Shown here one piece after another: positions 11,691 through 26,132 of a stretch of DNA of 64,000 nucleotides. The notes beneath the pieces are model-generated. The model saw nothing but the letters and a program-made list of their open reading frames with translations. It searched no databases and was not told where the DNA came from. Origin of the DNA: Epinephelus fuscoguttatus (lineage: Eukaryota > Chordata > Actinopteri > Perciformes > Serranidae); assembly GCF_011397635.1 (NCBI RefSeq), contig NC_064755.1:40530059-40594058 (forward strand). Direction: 5' to 3'. The translations under genes and the position numbers were made by a program. Every line of letters begins with the position of its first letter. Positions within the stretch are counted from its first letter, which is position 1.

Positions 11691-14125
11691 TTGTAAAATT
11701 GTAAAGAAGGTCATACTATACTATAGTATAACATTGGAAAAATAAAGTCATAGTATAGTGTCGTAAAATTGCACAAGAAAAGTCGGTATAGTATGTTATA
11801 AATTGCAAAAAAAAAGTCATAATATAGTATGTCAAAAAAATGCAAAACAAAGTCATAGTATAGTATGTCGTAAAATTGCAAAAAAAAAGTCATAGTACAA
11901 TTTGTTGAAAAAATGCAAAAAAGTCATAGTATAGTATGTCGAAAAAATGAAAAAAAGTCATAGTATAGTATGTCGACAAATTGCAAAAAAGGTCATAGTA
12001 TAGTATGTCCAAAAAAATGCAAAAAAGTCATAGTATAGTATGTCGTAAAAATGAAAAAAGGTCAGTATAGTATGTCGAAAAATTGCAAAAAATGTCATAG
12101 TATAGTATGTCCAAAAAAATGCAAAAAAAAGGTCATAGCATAGTATGTCGTAAAAATGAAAAAAAGGTCAGTATAGTATGTCGAAAAATTGCAAAAAAGG
12201 TCATAGTATAGTATGTCCAAAAAAATGCAAAAAAAGTCATAGTATAGTATGTCGTAAAAATGAAAAAAAGGTCAGTATAGTATGTCGAAAAATTGCAAAA
12301 AAGGTCATAGTATAGTATGTCAAAAAAAAAGTCATAGTATAGTATGTTGTAAAATTCCAAAAAAAAGTCATAGTATAGTACGTCGAAAAAATGCAAAAAA
12401 AAAGTCATAGTATAGTATGTCATAAAATTGCAAAAAAAGTCATAGTATAGTACGTCGAAAAAATGAAAAAATAAAAGTCATAGTATAGTACGTCATAAAA
12501 TTGCAAAAAAAGTCATAGTATAGTATGTCGAAAAAATGCAAAAAAAGTCATAGTATAGTATGTCGAAAAAATGCAAAAAAAGTCATAGTATAGTACGTCG
12601 AAAAAATGCAAAAATAAAAGTCATAGTATAGTATGTCATAAAATTGCAAAAAAAAGTCATAGTATAGTATGTCGAAAAAATGCAAAAAAAAGTCATAGTA
12701 TAGTACGTCGAAAAAATGCAAAAATAAAAGTCATAGTATAGTATGTCATAAAATTGCAAAAAAAGTCATAGTATAGTATGTCGAAAAAATGCAAAAAAAG
12801 TCATAGTATAGTATGTCAAAAAACAATGCAAATAAAAGTCATAGTATAGTATGTCATAAAATTGCAAAAAAAGTCATAGTATAGTATGTCGCAAAAATGC
12901 AAAAAAAGTCATAGTATAGTATGTTGTAAAATTGCAAAAAAAAAGTCATAGTATAGTATGCCGAAAAATTGCAAAAAAAGTCAGTATAGTATGTTGCAAA
13001 AATGAAAAAAAAGTCATAGTATAGTATGTTGTAAAATTGTAAAAAAAAAAAAAAAAAGTCATGGTACAATTTGTTGAAAAAATGCAAAAAAAGGTCTTAG
13101 TATAGCATGTCGACAAATTGCAAAAAAGGTCATAGTATAGTATGTCGCAAAAATGAAAAAAAGTCATAGTACAGTTTGTTGAAAAAATGCAAAAAACGTC
13201 ATAGTATAGTATGTCGCAAAAATGCAAAAAACGTCATAGTATAGTATGTCACAAAAATGAAAAAAAAGTCATAGTATAGTATGTCGAAAACAATGCAAAA
13301 AAAGGTCATAGTATAGTATGTCGCAAAAATGCAAAAAACGTCATAGTATAGTATGTCGCAAAAATGAAAAAAAAGTCATAGTATAGTATGTCGCAAAAAT
13401 GAAAAAAAAGTCATAGTATAGTATGTCGCAAAAATGCAAAAAAAAGTCATAGTATAGTATGTCGCAAAAATGAAAAAAAAGTCATAGTATAGTATGTCGC
13501 AAAAATGCAAAAAAAAGTCATAGTATAGTATGTCGCAAAAATGAAAAAAGTCATAGTATAGTATGTTGTAAAATTGTAAAAAAAAAAAAAAAAAAGTCAT
13601 GGTACAATTTGTTGAAAAAATGCAAAAAAAGGTCTTAGTATAGTATGTCGACAAATTGCAAAAAAGGTCATAGTATAGTACGTCGCAAAAATGAAAAAAA
13701 AGTCATAGTATAGTATGTCGAAAACAATGCAAAAAAAGGTCATAGTATAGTATGTCGCAAAAATGCAAAAAAAAAAGTCATAGTATAGTATGTTGTAAAA
13801 TTGTAAAAAAAAAAAAAAAAAAGTCATGGTACATTTTGTTGAAAAAATGCAAAAAAAGGTCTTAGTATAGTAGGTCGACAAATTGCAAAAAAGGTCATAG
13901 TATAGTACGTCGCAAAAATGAAAAAAAAGTCATAGTATAGTATGTCGTAAAAATGAAAAAAAGTCATAGTACACTTTATTGAAAAAATGCAAAAAAACAT
14001 CATAGTATAGTATGTCGCAAAAATGCAAAAAAAGTCATAGTATAGTATGTCGAAAAAAATGCAAAAAAAGTCATAGTATAGTATGTTGAAAAAATGCAAA
14101 AAGTCATAGTATAGTATGTCGTGAA
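11691..14125 (+). repeat. A-rich satellite array, about 35-bp monomers with higher-order units
   Basis: About 70 tandem monomers of the form GTCATAGTATAGTATGTCG followed by an A-rich linker (AAAAATGC or AAAATTGC, then a run of A). Monomer spacing is about 33-36. Higher-order structure is visible: the short variant GTCAGTATAGTATGTCG occurs at 12061, 12167 and 12271 (steps of 106 and 104, three monomers each). A long A-run variant followed by GTCATGGTAC recurs from 13024, 13561 and 13788. Minus-strand open frames across this region read as repeated YYTMTFF-type strings and are by-products of the repeat. The array stops sharply at about 14125. Confidence 0.95.
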
Positions 14126-14219
14126 ACTGTCCCCAAACCCTCTAACCCATTTAATATAACATAATAGTCACTGTATGACAGATGTTAAAAATCACCTAAA
14201 AGAAGAGGAGACAGTTTTT

Positions 14220-17200
14220 TTTATTGTCTTTGAATACAAATTTATTGGTATGAGCTCATACAGTCAAGCTGTAAAACAGTGCAACTTTTTTTTTTTTCAT
14301 TTTAAACACTTGTACAAAATGCAAAAGTACATATACAATCTGTAAACAGGAACAAAGTGCAGATCATTACAACCAGTGTGAACATTTGAGAAGACACAAA
14401 ATCTTCATGCAGAGTTATTCTAACAAAATAAATAATACAATTTCAAATGTTAAAACTAACATACCCCACTGAAAGACAAATTCTACACTTAATTCATCGT
14501 GAGTCATCTGAAATGATCAAATACTACTTGTCGTTTTAAAACCAGGCATTAAATATAATTAACAATTAAATAATAAGATTAAAGGAAAAGTCAACCTCTT
14601 AAATAAACAAATAATGTCATTGTTGTTAATTGAGAATATTAATTTCCAGTATGTGATGTGAAACTGTGTAAAAGACTCTTGTATATTTTTACAATTTAAC
14701 ATGTTTTTTTTTGTTTTAAAGAAAATGACAAAAAAACATGAACATTTTTGCTGTGACAAAACAAAACACAGTTAAACAGTGTAACATTTTAGAACACAAA
14801 AACACATTTTCTATCAGTCCCAGCACTTTTCTTTTAAACATCATTTACATCAGCACAAACACCTGTAGGGAATTTTGAAAAAACCTTGTTGAAAGTTGAA
14901 CATCAGCTGATCAATAACACTGTTATCAGTCTGTCCAGATATTTGAAACATTAGGATATTAGGATGGATCCACCTTAGAGGACGCAGAGAGATTAATTTA
15001 GAGGAAAATAAAGCAGGATGTTGTTATTGAACTTGGAGTTTATCTCAAAATCTCAGATTTGAAGTTAATGCTGATCTGATCCGATCTGTGCAGCTTCCTG
15101 TCTTCAGAGATCAATTTCTTTACTGGAGGACGGTCTGAACAGCAGCCTCGCTCATTAAACGTGCAGCTTTTGCTGTGGAAACAGAACCTGGAGGATTCTA
15201 AGTTGTCATTTAATAAAAGTGTAATCACCTCTTGGCATCAGCAGAGGGGGAATCAGACACAAGAGGTTTTTAACTGGTTATGAAACAGTCTCAGTTTAAT
15301 ACTGATGCTTGTACACGAGTTACATAAGCAAAAAAGACCAACAGCTGTTTCTGTATAGTTGTTCCTAATACCTGTGCCGGTCAGGTTCCACACCAAATCA
15401 CACTAAAGAGCCTATGTTTGCATTTTCTCAGGTGAAGATTGGCAGTAAGTCGTACGTTAGATTTTTCTTTGTAGAATTTATTCTTGATGTTATTTTTTTG
15501 TGGTAATGGCCGATGATACTGAGGCAGGATCATCAAAGAAAAAGAAAAGAATTGACTGAAGAACAAAAAAAGCTAATATGAACAGTGATGGGCGAAAACA
15601 CAAGTCAACATTAGTCGCTCTTTCAACAATAGTTATTTAAACTACGTATGTTTTAGCAGTAAAACGCTATTTTCCTCAGCCCTTCTGAAAATGATTCCCC
15701 ATGTGACCTGACAGGTTTCTGCACGATGACGTTGCTACATATAAATCCCCTACTCCCACAGTATTGTGTGTTATGGATGTCAAAAATTAGCTCTTGTGCT
15801 TAACCCCTGACCAGCATGGACGCTACTGCTGTGTGTGGACGCCACATTAGTTCAGATTCAAAACTCACATATTATCAAACTAGCTGATGGAGGCAGCGGT
15901 CGACCAGCGACTGCTGTGTTCGGTGAGGTAAAATTACTGTTTTATTCAAAGGAGTCTGCTGGCTTTGAAGAAGGCATCGATAACAGATTGGGTTCTCTGA
16001 CCACTTCTCCAAACTGGGTGTGTGCTGACCACCAATTACTCTGTGTCATACACTGAAAATGGATAAGTGCCTGGCAAGACCACGTAAAACAATCAGAGCA
16101 AACCCTTTCAGTTATTATTATTATCAGCAGCTCTCTCGTCATCGCTTTCTGCTAATGGCTAACTCAGTGTTTCCATTTGAAAAAAAAAAACTGAAAAAAA
16201 AAAAACGCAGGTGGCGTCGACCTTTAAAAAAGAAAAACAGCATTCAAAGTCAGTTGCATCTTTCTTTCACTTGCTTCAAAAACAAATTCACGCGCTTCCC
16301 CACATCAAGACCTTTACAACATGATGCGGTGGTGCCCATGGAAACACTATGACTTCTGCCAGCAGGGGCCGCCAAAAATCAACACAAAATTAAAGCTGCA
16401 AACAGCGCTGAACGGTACCTTGCACCTTCCTGCATGTTGCAGGTGTTGGCAAGACGCTGGTTCACACAGCTGTGAATTTACACAACTGTCAAACACTGTT
16501 TAGACGTCTTTTCAGTGCATGGCACTGGAAATACTGGATTGCAAATTCTGCATCACTTTCTGTGTCCACTAGGCTGAGCTAGAGATCATGCAACAAACAC
16601 ACCAGTTGCTGTTTATCAAGTGTGGAGCGCACAATGTAAATTGAATGTAAATAGAATGTTTGTCACACAAGGCTGACTTACGGTTACCAGAAGGTGGCGC
16701 AGTTAATTTGACCCAAAGTTGGTTTTTACTATTTTAGTTTTGGTATTTCATTGGTGATTTACAGATGTGCTCAGGCCGTGAAATTTGGGGCAGATGGACA
16801 ATGTAACTCAAGTTACATCAATTTCTTGTTTCATGGCAAAACAAGCAAAATGGCCGCCACGCCATGCCAGCATCATTCCATGAAAAGTCAAACTTCTTTA
16901 CAACTTTACATCACAAAGGTCTTAAGATTGTATCGACCAAATCTGAAGTTGATCTGATTAGGAGGAGTTTGTTAAAGTGCAGCGCCTGAAAGTGGCCAGA
17001 AATACACTAAAATTATACATTAAATTTGAAGTAGCTGACTTTTTTTCAGTCTTAGGATGTTACAAGTGCCAAATTTCTTCTTCACTGAAAAAAACTTATT
17101 GTAGGGGGGCGCTATCAAGCCATTTTGTCTCACCTGAGCATGAGACCCATAAAATATCAAGTTCCTCACCAGTTCTGATGCGTGTGCAAAGTTCTGTGAG

Positions 17201-17383
17201 TTTTCAAGCATCTTCAGTCCCTCAAAAATGTGATTCATTTGCATAAATAACAATAATTCCTTGCATTTCAGTAGGGTCCTCGCACCAGTTGATGAAAGTT
17301 CCTTGTAGTTCAGGTATAAAAACGCAGTCACAGACGATTAAAAACTTCCTCACCAGTTAAACTACCCCATTTCCTGTCTGGTC
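14220..17383 (-). other. amfr: Probable long 3' UTR and downstream region of amfr
   Basis: There is no coding frame between the amfr stop and the satellite. On the minus strand AATAAA occurs at 14246-14241, and again in an A-rich context at 14225-14220, at the far edge of this AT-rich noncoding stretch. A 3.1-kb 3' UTR ending there would fit, but nearer weak signals are possible and a separate noncoding unit cannot be excluded. The middle (about 15780-16560) looks more like old repeat sequence. Transcript ends would settle it. Confidence 0.35.
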
Positions 17384-17534
17384 TCAGAGGGCGGAGTCAG
17401 ACTGTCTCTGCAGACGCCGTTCTGCTGCTGATGCTAATGTTTCTCGTCGCAGGTTGACGGGGTCAGAGGTCAAAGTGTTGCTGTCCAGGGAGGAGTCAGG
17501 GTTGTTGGAGCTGGTGTTCCTGGTCAGATAGTCC
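17384..17534 (-). CDS. amfr: amfr coding exon 13 (residues 591-640), VCP-interacting motif and stop
   Basis: Completes Arg591 and encodes [11 protein letters not shown], then [20 protein letters not shown] and QSDSAL before TGA. The LRR-x-x-LA-x-AAERRL pattern is the VIM that recruits VCP/p97. It is cut off from exon 12 by a 2.75-kb intron and the open frame on the track is too short to be listed. Acceptor CTGCAG. Confidence 0.94.
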
Positions 17535-20500
17535 CTGCAGACGAAAGTAAAGTTTACAGGTAAAGGACCATCAGCTGCTTTATATTTACATGTATTTACC
17601 TTTTGACTTAAAATTGCACATAATTTAGATAATTAAATAATAAGTGGCTTGTCATTTTATATTCACCACTCCCTCTTTCGATCAGATACTTTTCATTCAC
17701 TGATTAGTTTTAATCTGTTCTACTTTGTCTTTTTTGCTGATCATTGTGAAGCTACCATCAACACAGCTCAACACGTTCTGCACAGATTTCAGTGCCTCCA
17801 GGGTTTCACATTGAGATTGTTGCAGCCTGATTTACAGCTGCTGCTCCTCGTGCAGAACATAAGTGAATTGCCTTGAACAGTCTTTAGCAGTCATTTTTGT
17901 TGGTAAATGCGAGAGGTTCGTGTCGCACGTCTGCATCGTCGCAACCAGAAACAAGACAGTGAGTCTGAGGACGTTATGCGGGGGAAATGATGGTGAAACA
18001 TGTGGGAAACGACCATTATTGGTCAAATTTGCTGACGAGTTGCAGTGATTGGACAAAATTTCAAAGTCACCCAGATTTCATGGGGGATTGGTCGAATTTG
18101 TTATTATCGCAACGTCCTGTAAGGGCTGACATTTCAAATTAAAAGCTGACCAGAAAAGGTAGCTTTTACTGACTGAATCCAAATGTCCACCCTCTGGACT
18201 TGCGGACTGAGCCCTTGTGGACTTCACTCGTACGTACTAAGGCGCAAATGTGGTGAAGTCCGAACATTTGGATGCAGTCGTTGCCTTTGAGGCACTGAAA
18301 GGCTTTTAATGTGAAACATCTGTGCAGGAAGTGTTGACACTGTTCAAAATAACAGCAACGTTGAACAGACTGGAGTTAGATTAACTGCTGAAGAGAAACT
18401 GATTTGAGAGGAGTGGCGAGTGTAACGTGACTCTGTTGTACTGATGGATTAATGCAGTGGTTTCCAACTGGTCCAGCCACGGGGTCCAGTCACTGGTTAA
18501 AGGTCCACTCAGTTTGATACACTAAGCATCACATTTGGGTTTGACCATGTCGTTGAGCTAGTTTGCTGTCTCTGTTAAGTGGCTGTCACTTGTTAATCAC
18601 TCACTCTACAGCAGGAAACAGCACTTATAATAAAATAAAAATAAAATAAAATATAATAAATAAAAGCTCTGTACCAGAAATTCACTATAATATAAAGTGT
18701 GTTTTTTTACAAACTTGACCCACTTTTGGACCGTGACCCATCAGTTGGGAACCACTGGATTTTGTATCAACAGCAAATTAAAAAAGCAGCATGTAGGAAA
18801 AGGCTTCTTACTAAAATATGATTTAAAAGTATTTTCTAATATAAAGCTGTTTCAGATTTTACAGTACGCTCTGACCAATCATTAAACAGAAATTTAGATT
18901 TGACAGTTTCCTAATGCACAGGCAGCAGCTGGTTTCACATTTTGGTTCTTACTGATATTTGTCAATTTAATTAATCTATAAATCTACGTAATAACTATAA
19001 CAGATTGATAGAATAAAGTTTCATGACTCTCGAAGCTCAAATATTGAGCTGAAAATGAACTTTATTTAGAAACTTCCTTGATTCGTTACCAGACACAGTG
19101 ACCATCATCTCAGTTTTATTTTTTGTCAGAGATCACTATCTTCTGCTGAATTACCTGTAAACACAGATTGTTTTTAAAAAATATTTAAAGATGGAGCAAC
19201 TTTAAAATCCATCACTTAAGATTTAGCAGTCAGGCAGTTTGCTTTTCAGTGACATAAAAATCCAGATTTAATTTGCCCTACGTCCACCATCACTCTGTCT
19301 TCTGGGTTTGATTTTAACGACAATGTTTGGCATCTGAATTAAAGTTTTGTGTGTCGAGGCAAAACAATCCACTCCATTTTACTCTTACCATGTAATATTA
19401 ATAAAAATATAACAATTTAATTTGGCAGGTGAGGGGAAAGAAAATAAAACACATTGTTGGTTTATGGATAACCATAAAAATATCCATAAGAAAATAAAAC
19501 TAATATACATGTAATATATACTGACATAATATTATGACAAATAGAGACGTAAGACCGTAAAAAGGGGACGACAGAGTGAATAAAATAAGAAGAAATAAAA
19601 GGTAAAAGCAGGAAGGCAGATCTATAAAAATGGATTTTGAGGTGAGATTTAATGACACTGCCTGCAAACATAAAACTATGGTCAGATCGAACTGAGCAGG
19701 ACGTTCACTGTGATGGATTATCTATCTGCAGAGTCTCTGTGAGTTGATTTTAACAACGAACTGATGTGAACTGAAGCCAACAGCTGCCTGCTAGGAAGAA
19801 GAGAAACCTAACAACTGCTCCTGATATAAAAAAAACCCTCCCAGCATGCAAATTGCAGGTGATTTGTAGTAAATGGGCTAAAACACAAAATGTCACCGCT
19901 GTGGTTTCACTAATGAAGCCACAGCTCAGAGATTCATCAATGTTGGAGATAATTAGCAGCTGAGGCGAAGTTACAAAACTTGGAAAACTCCTAAATGGCA
20001 AACGAGAGGAGCTGTTGGTGCAGAGAGGAGCACTATGTTAACCCTCAAAGCCGACTGAGCGACAGAAGCATATTCACCTCAGAGGTTTAAAACTACGTTA
20101 ACAAATCATCAGTCCTTGCTAGAATTTCTTTTTGTGTCCGAGGCAAATTATGTTCATCAAAAAAGATGAAATGTTTTTTAAGTCCCAATACTTAAATCTG
20201 TATTCAAGATACTGTGCAGAAGTACTATGAAAGCTGAAGTCACTCCCCTCTCATGTTCAGGGAGCAGTAAAGGTGACTCTTCGGTACCTGCGTGCTCGCT
20301 GCAGCAGCTGCTCCCTCCTCTGCAGCAGAAGCTTCTGTCGCTGCTCCGCCGATGAAGAAAACCGAACCTCCACGTCATCATCATCATCCATCTTCTCCTC
20401 CACAGAAATCTGCTTCTCCTCCTCATCTTCCTCCTCCGTCTCATCACCGCCGCCCTGCTCTGACTCGCTGCTGGCTGCGGCCTCGTCCTCAGGTGGAGGA

Positions 20501-23500
20501 GTCACCTGTATGACCTGCTGCTCAAAGACCTGACGAGAGAGGAAACTGTTTCAAACATGGTTGTTTGCGGAAACGCGGCTGGTTTACGTCCGATATTAAA
20601 AATTAAACAACCTTCTGTACTATTCAAGATTTTTCAAGGTAAATGCTATGGCAAATTAAGAAAACATTGATGTAAGGAAACCTGCAAAGCGTTTAGAAAT
20701 AAACAAATACATGTTACTTGCAGCACGTTTCTGTATAGATTTGTGGTTTCTTAATTTGCACTGAGCTCTCAGGGCCATCGTACGATACAGTTTAATATTT
20801 TTGCAATTACAATCAAATTTACTTTATTTCATATTTTAATTAGGTTATGTGTTATCCTTTATTTTCACTGGCATTTTTTTATGTTTAGATTTTAATATTG
20901 TTTTTATGTGCATGATCTTTTTCTTTTTCATATATATTAATGAGAATTATTGGAGGGAACCTAAGACTTACGATTTTCATTGCTATGAACTGATTCTGTG
21001 TAACCGTTATGTATATGATGAATAAAGAACTCAATGAGACTTTGACTGAGACTGACCAGTGGCGGGGCGGCGGCGGTCTGGACTCGTCCCTCCAGGATGT
21101 TGTCGGTGGTGACCTCGAGGGATCGAGTGATCTCCAGGTCCTGCAGGATCAGCTGGAGAGGAACCTGAGGAAACATCTCCTGGATCTGCTGAGCCTGAGA
21201 CACAGACAGACACTCCTGACCTCAGTGACCTGTTCCACTCTCAGCAGGAGAGATTAGATTCTCTGGTAATGCTGCAGGACGCCAGCTTGTCCTCTGTGAA
21301 CTCACCATGGTGTTGATCTGCGACGGGTTGGCCGGTGCAATGCCCAGAAAGTTGGTGGTGGCCATAACTTCCACTGAGAAACTGGGCAACCAGCTGGCAA
21401 TGCGAGAACCTGGGAACACAGCAAGGTCAAAGGTCAGAGAAAAACTAAACTTACTGCCTCGTGGTTGTGTTCCTCCTCCAAGCTGCAGCTACAGTTTCCA
21501 TCTATGTCTGTCCAGACTCATATGTGTCATCACAGTCCACAATGATTCAAATATGGATGTCCACTTCACAGCAATGCAACTAGATGAGACGGTGTGTCAT
21601 CTCTATGCAACAACTCTCTGTACTTCTGTTCTGATTTGCAGCTTTTAAGGTTTATTTTCTGGCTAAATATAATTTGTAGCCTCTTAAAATATGAATGAGG
21701 ATAGTGATAGTCAGATACTCGCTATCTTTTGAGTGACATCAAAAACATTTTCTGGCTCAGAGTTAGATGAGAAGATCAATGCCACACATATCTAAGTCAG
21801 AGATGTCATTGTACACAAAACTCTCGTTATTTTTTACATTTCTGTTTGTGCGCAGAAAAATAAACACGAGATATGGATACATTACTGAGCTTTGCAGGTG
21901 TTGTATGTTTATTTTTTAACTTGGGACAGAGCCATGCTGCCCTAGCTGTTCCCGCTGCCATCAGTCTTTATGCTAAGCTAATCATCTGCTGGCTTCAGTT
22001 TCATATTTACCGTACAAATATTTCCCTTTACTGTCATAGATTCAATTAGTGGAGCACTGAACTATGCCTTTAACATGCTGTCACACTGGAAGTTGAGCAT
22101 TTCTTTTCACCAATCTAACAATTTTGTTTTCTAAGAACATCACAGAGCTGTTAGTCTGACTACAGACAATATAAAAGACAATGGACGAGAAGAGGAACTG
22201 ATAAAAGTCACCAGATGTGTCGTTCACTGTCTCACCATCGAAGTGGAAGAAGTGGTTGAGCTGGTTGAGGTGCGGCCGAGCGTCGGCTCCAGGAACAGCA
22301 GCCACGTTGTCAGCAGCGGCAGCCTCCCTGGTTTCCCTCTCCACACGTCCTCCTCCTCCCTCTTCACCGATGTTCAGAGACATCCGGCATGTTGGACATG
22401 ACGTGTCCTGTTCAAGCCAGGAGCGCAGACACAAGCTGAGGACACACAAACACTCAGCGTTAAACAATCAGTGTTTATTAAAACGTTCGCCTGTCAGTAA
22501 AAGTCACATCTCAGTGATTCACGCATGAAAGTAAATTCAATTTTCCTTCATTATATCTCATCATTATGTTCAACAGTTATTTACTGTATCTCATTATTGT
22601 AATGACTCCTAAGGCACATTTATTTTTTCCATTATTTAAACTTGTCATCATAATGTTTCCCTGTAGCACATTTAGATGTACGCATCCCTTATTCAGAATT
22701 GATATGAATCGATAAATCAATATTTTTGAAAACATTAATCCCACGGGGAAATCACAAGCTACCCTGCAGTATTTATATATTAATGATATACTTAAGTATA
22801 TATTTTCAAGCAAACACTTTTGTACTTTTACTTCAGTTAGGTTTTGAATGCAGAACTTCTACTTGTGATTTTACACACACTTTCGAGTGCAACCTAGACA
22901 CACCTACATGGTGTTATTGTTAAATTAACTAAAGTAAAAGATCTGAGTACTTCCTCCACTGCTGCTCGTACTGACCTGTGGAAGAGGTGACCGCAGGGAA
23001 GTTTCCGAGCTGAACTCATCACATCCCAGCAGATCGCACAGTCATCGTTATTGGCTGCCAGTTCATCTGCAGACGCCACAGGAAACCTGGAAAACAATGA
23101 AACATACAGTGTGCTTCTTTTACATGATAGACAGATTTAAAATCACATACATACAGGTTCTTTTTTTGTCGATGTATGTAGCATTCTCTGGCCTCTTTCC
23201 AACAGCACATTGACATATACGGATTTTAAATTTTGGGAAAAAGAGAGCACTGGTATTGAACTGAAGTATGAGAATCTGTACAGAGTGAGCAGCTGGATCG
23301 ATGCATCTCCAGCACTAATAATCTGACTGTGATTGTCTGACACATTGATAGTCTGATGCTGTGACACCGCTGCAGTACTGACCGGGTCTCCATGTTGCGC
23401 AGGACTCGCAGGTAGTTCTGGTGGCGGCGGATTCTCTTCTGAACCTCCTGAACGAGGAAACGAAGCTGCATGAAGATCACCAGACTCGCCATGGACAGCC

Positions 23501-25510
23501 AGATGTTACTGAAGAGCTGGGAGAGACACAGAGAAGGAATTCACATGACAGAGACAGATAGAGATTACTCTGGTTAACAAAATGTTCAAGGTCCAGTGTG
23601 CAGGGTTCAGTGATTTTCAGCTGTGAGGTTTGCAGATTTGCAACCAACCTAATCTTTTCCAAAATGTTGCACAGCCCAGACCATGACCTGCTCCATATGT
23701 AGATATAAACAGTTCATTCTAATAACGATTCTTATTTTTAGGTGAGTATTCACTAATGAAAACACAGTCATGAATATTGCATACCATTTCTGCCAACAGA
23801 TGCCCCTATTTCCTGCACCGGACCCTTAAATTCAGTTTTGTAATTGGTTGGTTAATTAAAAAACTTAATTAACTTAGTAACAGTGTCAGCAGTGCGCGGG
23901 TAACGATGCTTCACTTTTACCATAAGACCCAAAACCAAACCTGCTCTGTGGCAACATAAATTCACTTTTATTTCAACAGTTTTCTGTCTGGAACTATTTT
24001 CAGTTCTGCCATATTTGTACATTTAAATCTGAGGACTTAGTTTGAGTCTCTGCCTTGCTGCTGGAAACTCTCTGAGACCTTCCAGAAGACTTCATGTTTT
24101 AATTTCACAGGTAGTTTAAGTCTCATTTAACGGTTTGAGTTCGGAGTTTTTCTCATTGGTTTGAAGTGTTGTTGCATGAGACGGGGTCTCTATGCAGTGA
24201 GACATAGTGTGGATAGAGACTTGATTGAGAAGGTGATCAACTGGGTCAATTTATTTTATTAAATAATCAAAAAAATATACATTAAAAATAACTACTTATT
24301 CTGTCTATATCTAACTAAATTACAAAAATATAAGAAATTTTAGATAAAAAATACATAAATGTATAAATTTGATTGAAAGGTGATTTATTTTTTCTTATAT
24401 TATATTCATATATACAAAATAACAGCAGCAATAAATAATATAAATAAGGTAAAAATGTTTTTTTTTTTAAACTACCAAATAATTTGGCACTTTAAAAAAA
24501 GAGAGGCAGAAGCAGCTTCACTAATGTGGAAAAAATGTTAAAAAATATGCAGCATTATTGGCGAATAACAATGACACCTTTAGAAATATCTGCTCTCTGC
24601 TGCAGTCACTGTGACTTTGCTGCTCACACACTTTACAATACTGTCAGATAAACACAGAACTTGTGACTGAACCACTTCTCTTCATGTATTTAGGGACTTT
24701 GTCCTCAGTACTTCATCTTACTTAAAATAATAAACTACAACAGTACATCAGTGATTTAGATCTATGTCAGAAACAACTGAAATAGACTAAAAAAAAGAAA
24801 ACCGAATAATCAATGATGACATTATTGGTAATTGGGGGATTGTCTACCAGACTAATGTGTAATGTTAACCTTTAAAAACATGGGAGTGTGACTGACCAAA
24901 AATTAAAACCGTTAACTTCGTCTGTCTGACATAAAAGATGAGATACACCCCTAAAGTAACAACACACTAAAGAAAATCAGAACAGAAAACTGAACCTGAC
25001 CTGACGATAAAACTCATCCAGCTGAATAATGAGAAAATAAAATTTAGTTCCCTCGCACTGACCAGCATGTGGATGTGATGCAGCAGGTCAAGGCCCAGCA
25101 GCAGCAGCTCCATCAGCAGGTCTGTGTAGTAAACGTAGGAGGACTTATTCTCCCTGCTGCTGTCCTGGTTCACGTTCCACGGGTGGAGGGAGTACCTGCA
25201 GGTACGGAAAACAACATCAGGTACATCAGATGAAACAAACAGTCTGATGAGCAAACAGGAAGTGTGAAAATCTTTATTTCACTTACCGAAACATGACGTG
25301 TGTCGTCCTGACAGTCACCAACATACACTGGAACACAGACAGAAGGTCAGCTTAAACTTTATTCATCAAAATTAATGCAACAACTGAAAACTATCAGACT
25401 ATGTATACAAATGAAAAGTAAATCTATGAGATATATGAAAACCAAATGTCCAAATTAAATGAAATTAAATTAAGATCCTCTAATGCAGCCTGGAATGTTA
25501 TAGATGTAAG

Positions 25511-25541
<31 letters not shown>

Positions 25542-26132
25542 GCCTTCTCATTGAACGCATCTGATAAAAGTTTATCAGTTTATTCATTTATTTTTACACT
25601 TTCTTTAGTACATTTTAAAAAGACATAAATGACAATATACAAACACACACAATGAGAAATAAAAAATAAAATAGCAGAAATTTAAAAAATTAAAATAACA
25701 ATAAAAATATATTTAAAAAAAATAAAAATATTGCTCCTAATGCTAGTTATCACCAATATCCAAAAATGAAAACCATCAGGCCCGACAGGAAATTAAAAGT
25801 TAAAGAAAACTGGATACAGAATGTCCTGAATTCATTTAAGAAATCTGCAGACTGGTTTAAGAAACATCCTCCATCAAATGTCTTAAATTCAGGTTCATTT
25901 GCTGTGAAACATTCTCAGCTTGTTTTGGGGAGACCTGCAGATATCCTGTGACGATGGTGTGTCAGGGAGTTTCTCACCTCAGCAGCCATGAACGCGGCGT
26001 TGTGGCGTCCTTGACTACGAGCCAGGCGGCTACAGAGAGTCGCCAGACCACCGCAGCACAACAGCAGCACCACCAACAGCAGCAGCACCCGCGCATGGCT
26101 GGACAGGTGAGTGGTTGGAGAGAAGGACAGCT

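Noticed and set aside
12133-14099. Several 77-96-codon minus-strand frames reading YYTMTFF-type repeats
   Set aside because: They are translations of the satellite in whichever frame lacks a stop; they overlap and share no start or domain logic.
8585-14125. CRISPR-like array (regular repeats with short spacers)
   Set aside because: The linkers are A-rich variants of each other rather than unique spacers, and the genome is eukaryotic.
20273-20533. Plus-strand frame of 86 codons opposite amfr exon 12
   Set aside because: It is the antisense shadow of the Glu/Asp-rich coding exon; the serine-rich reading is a by-product.
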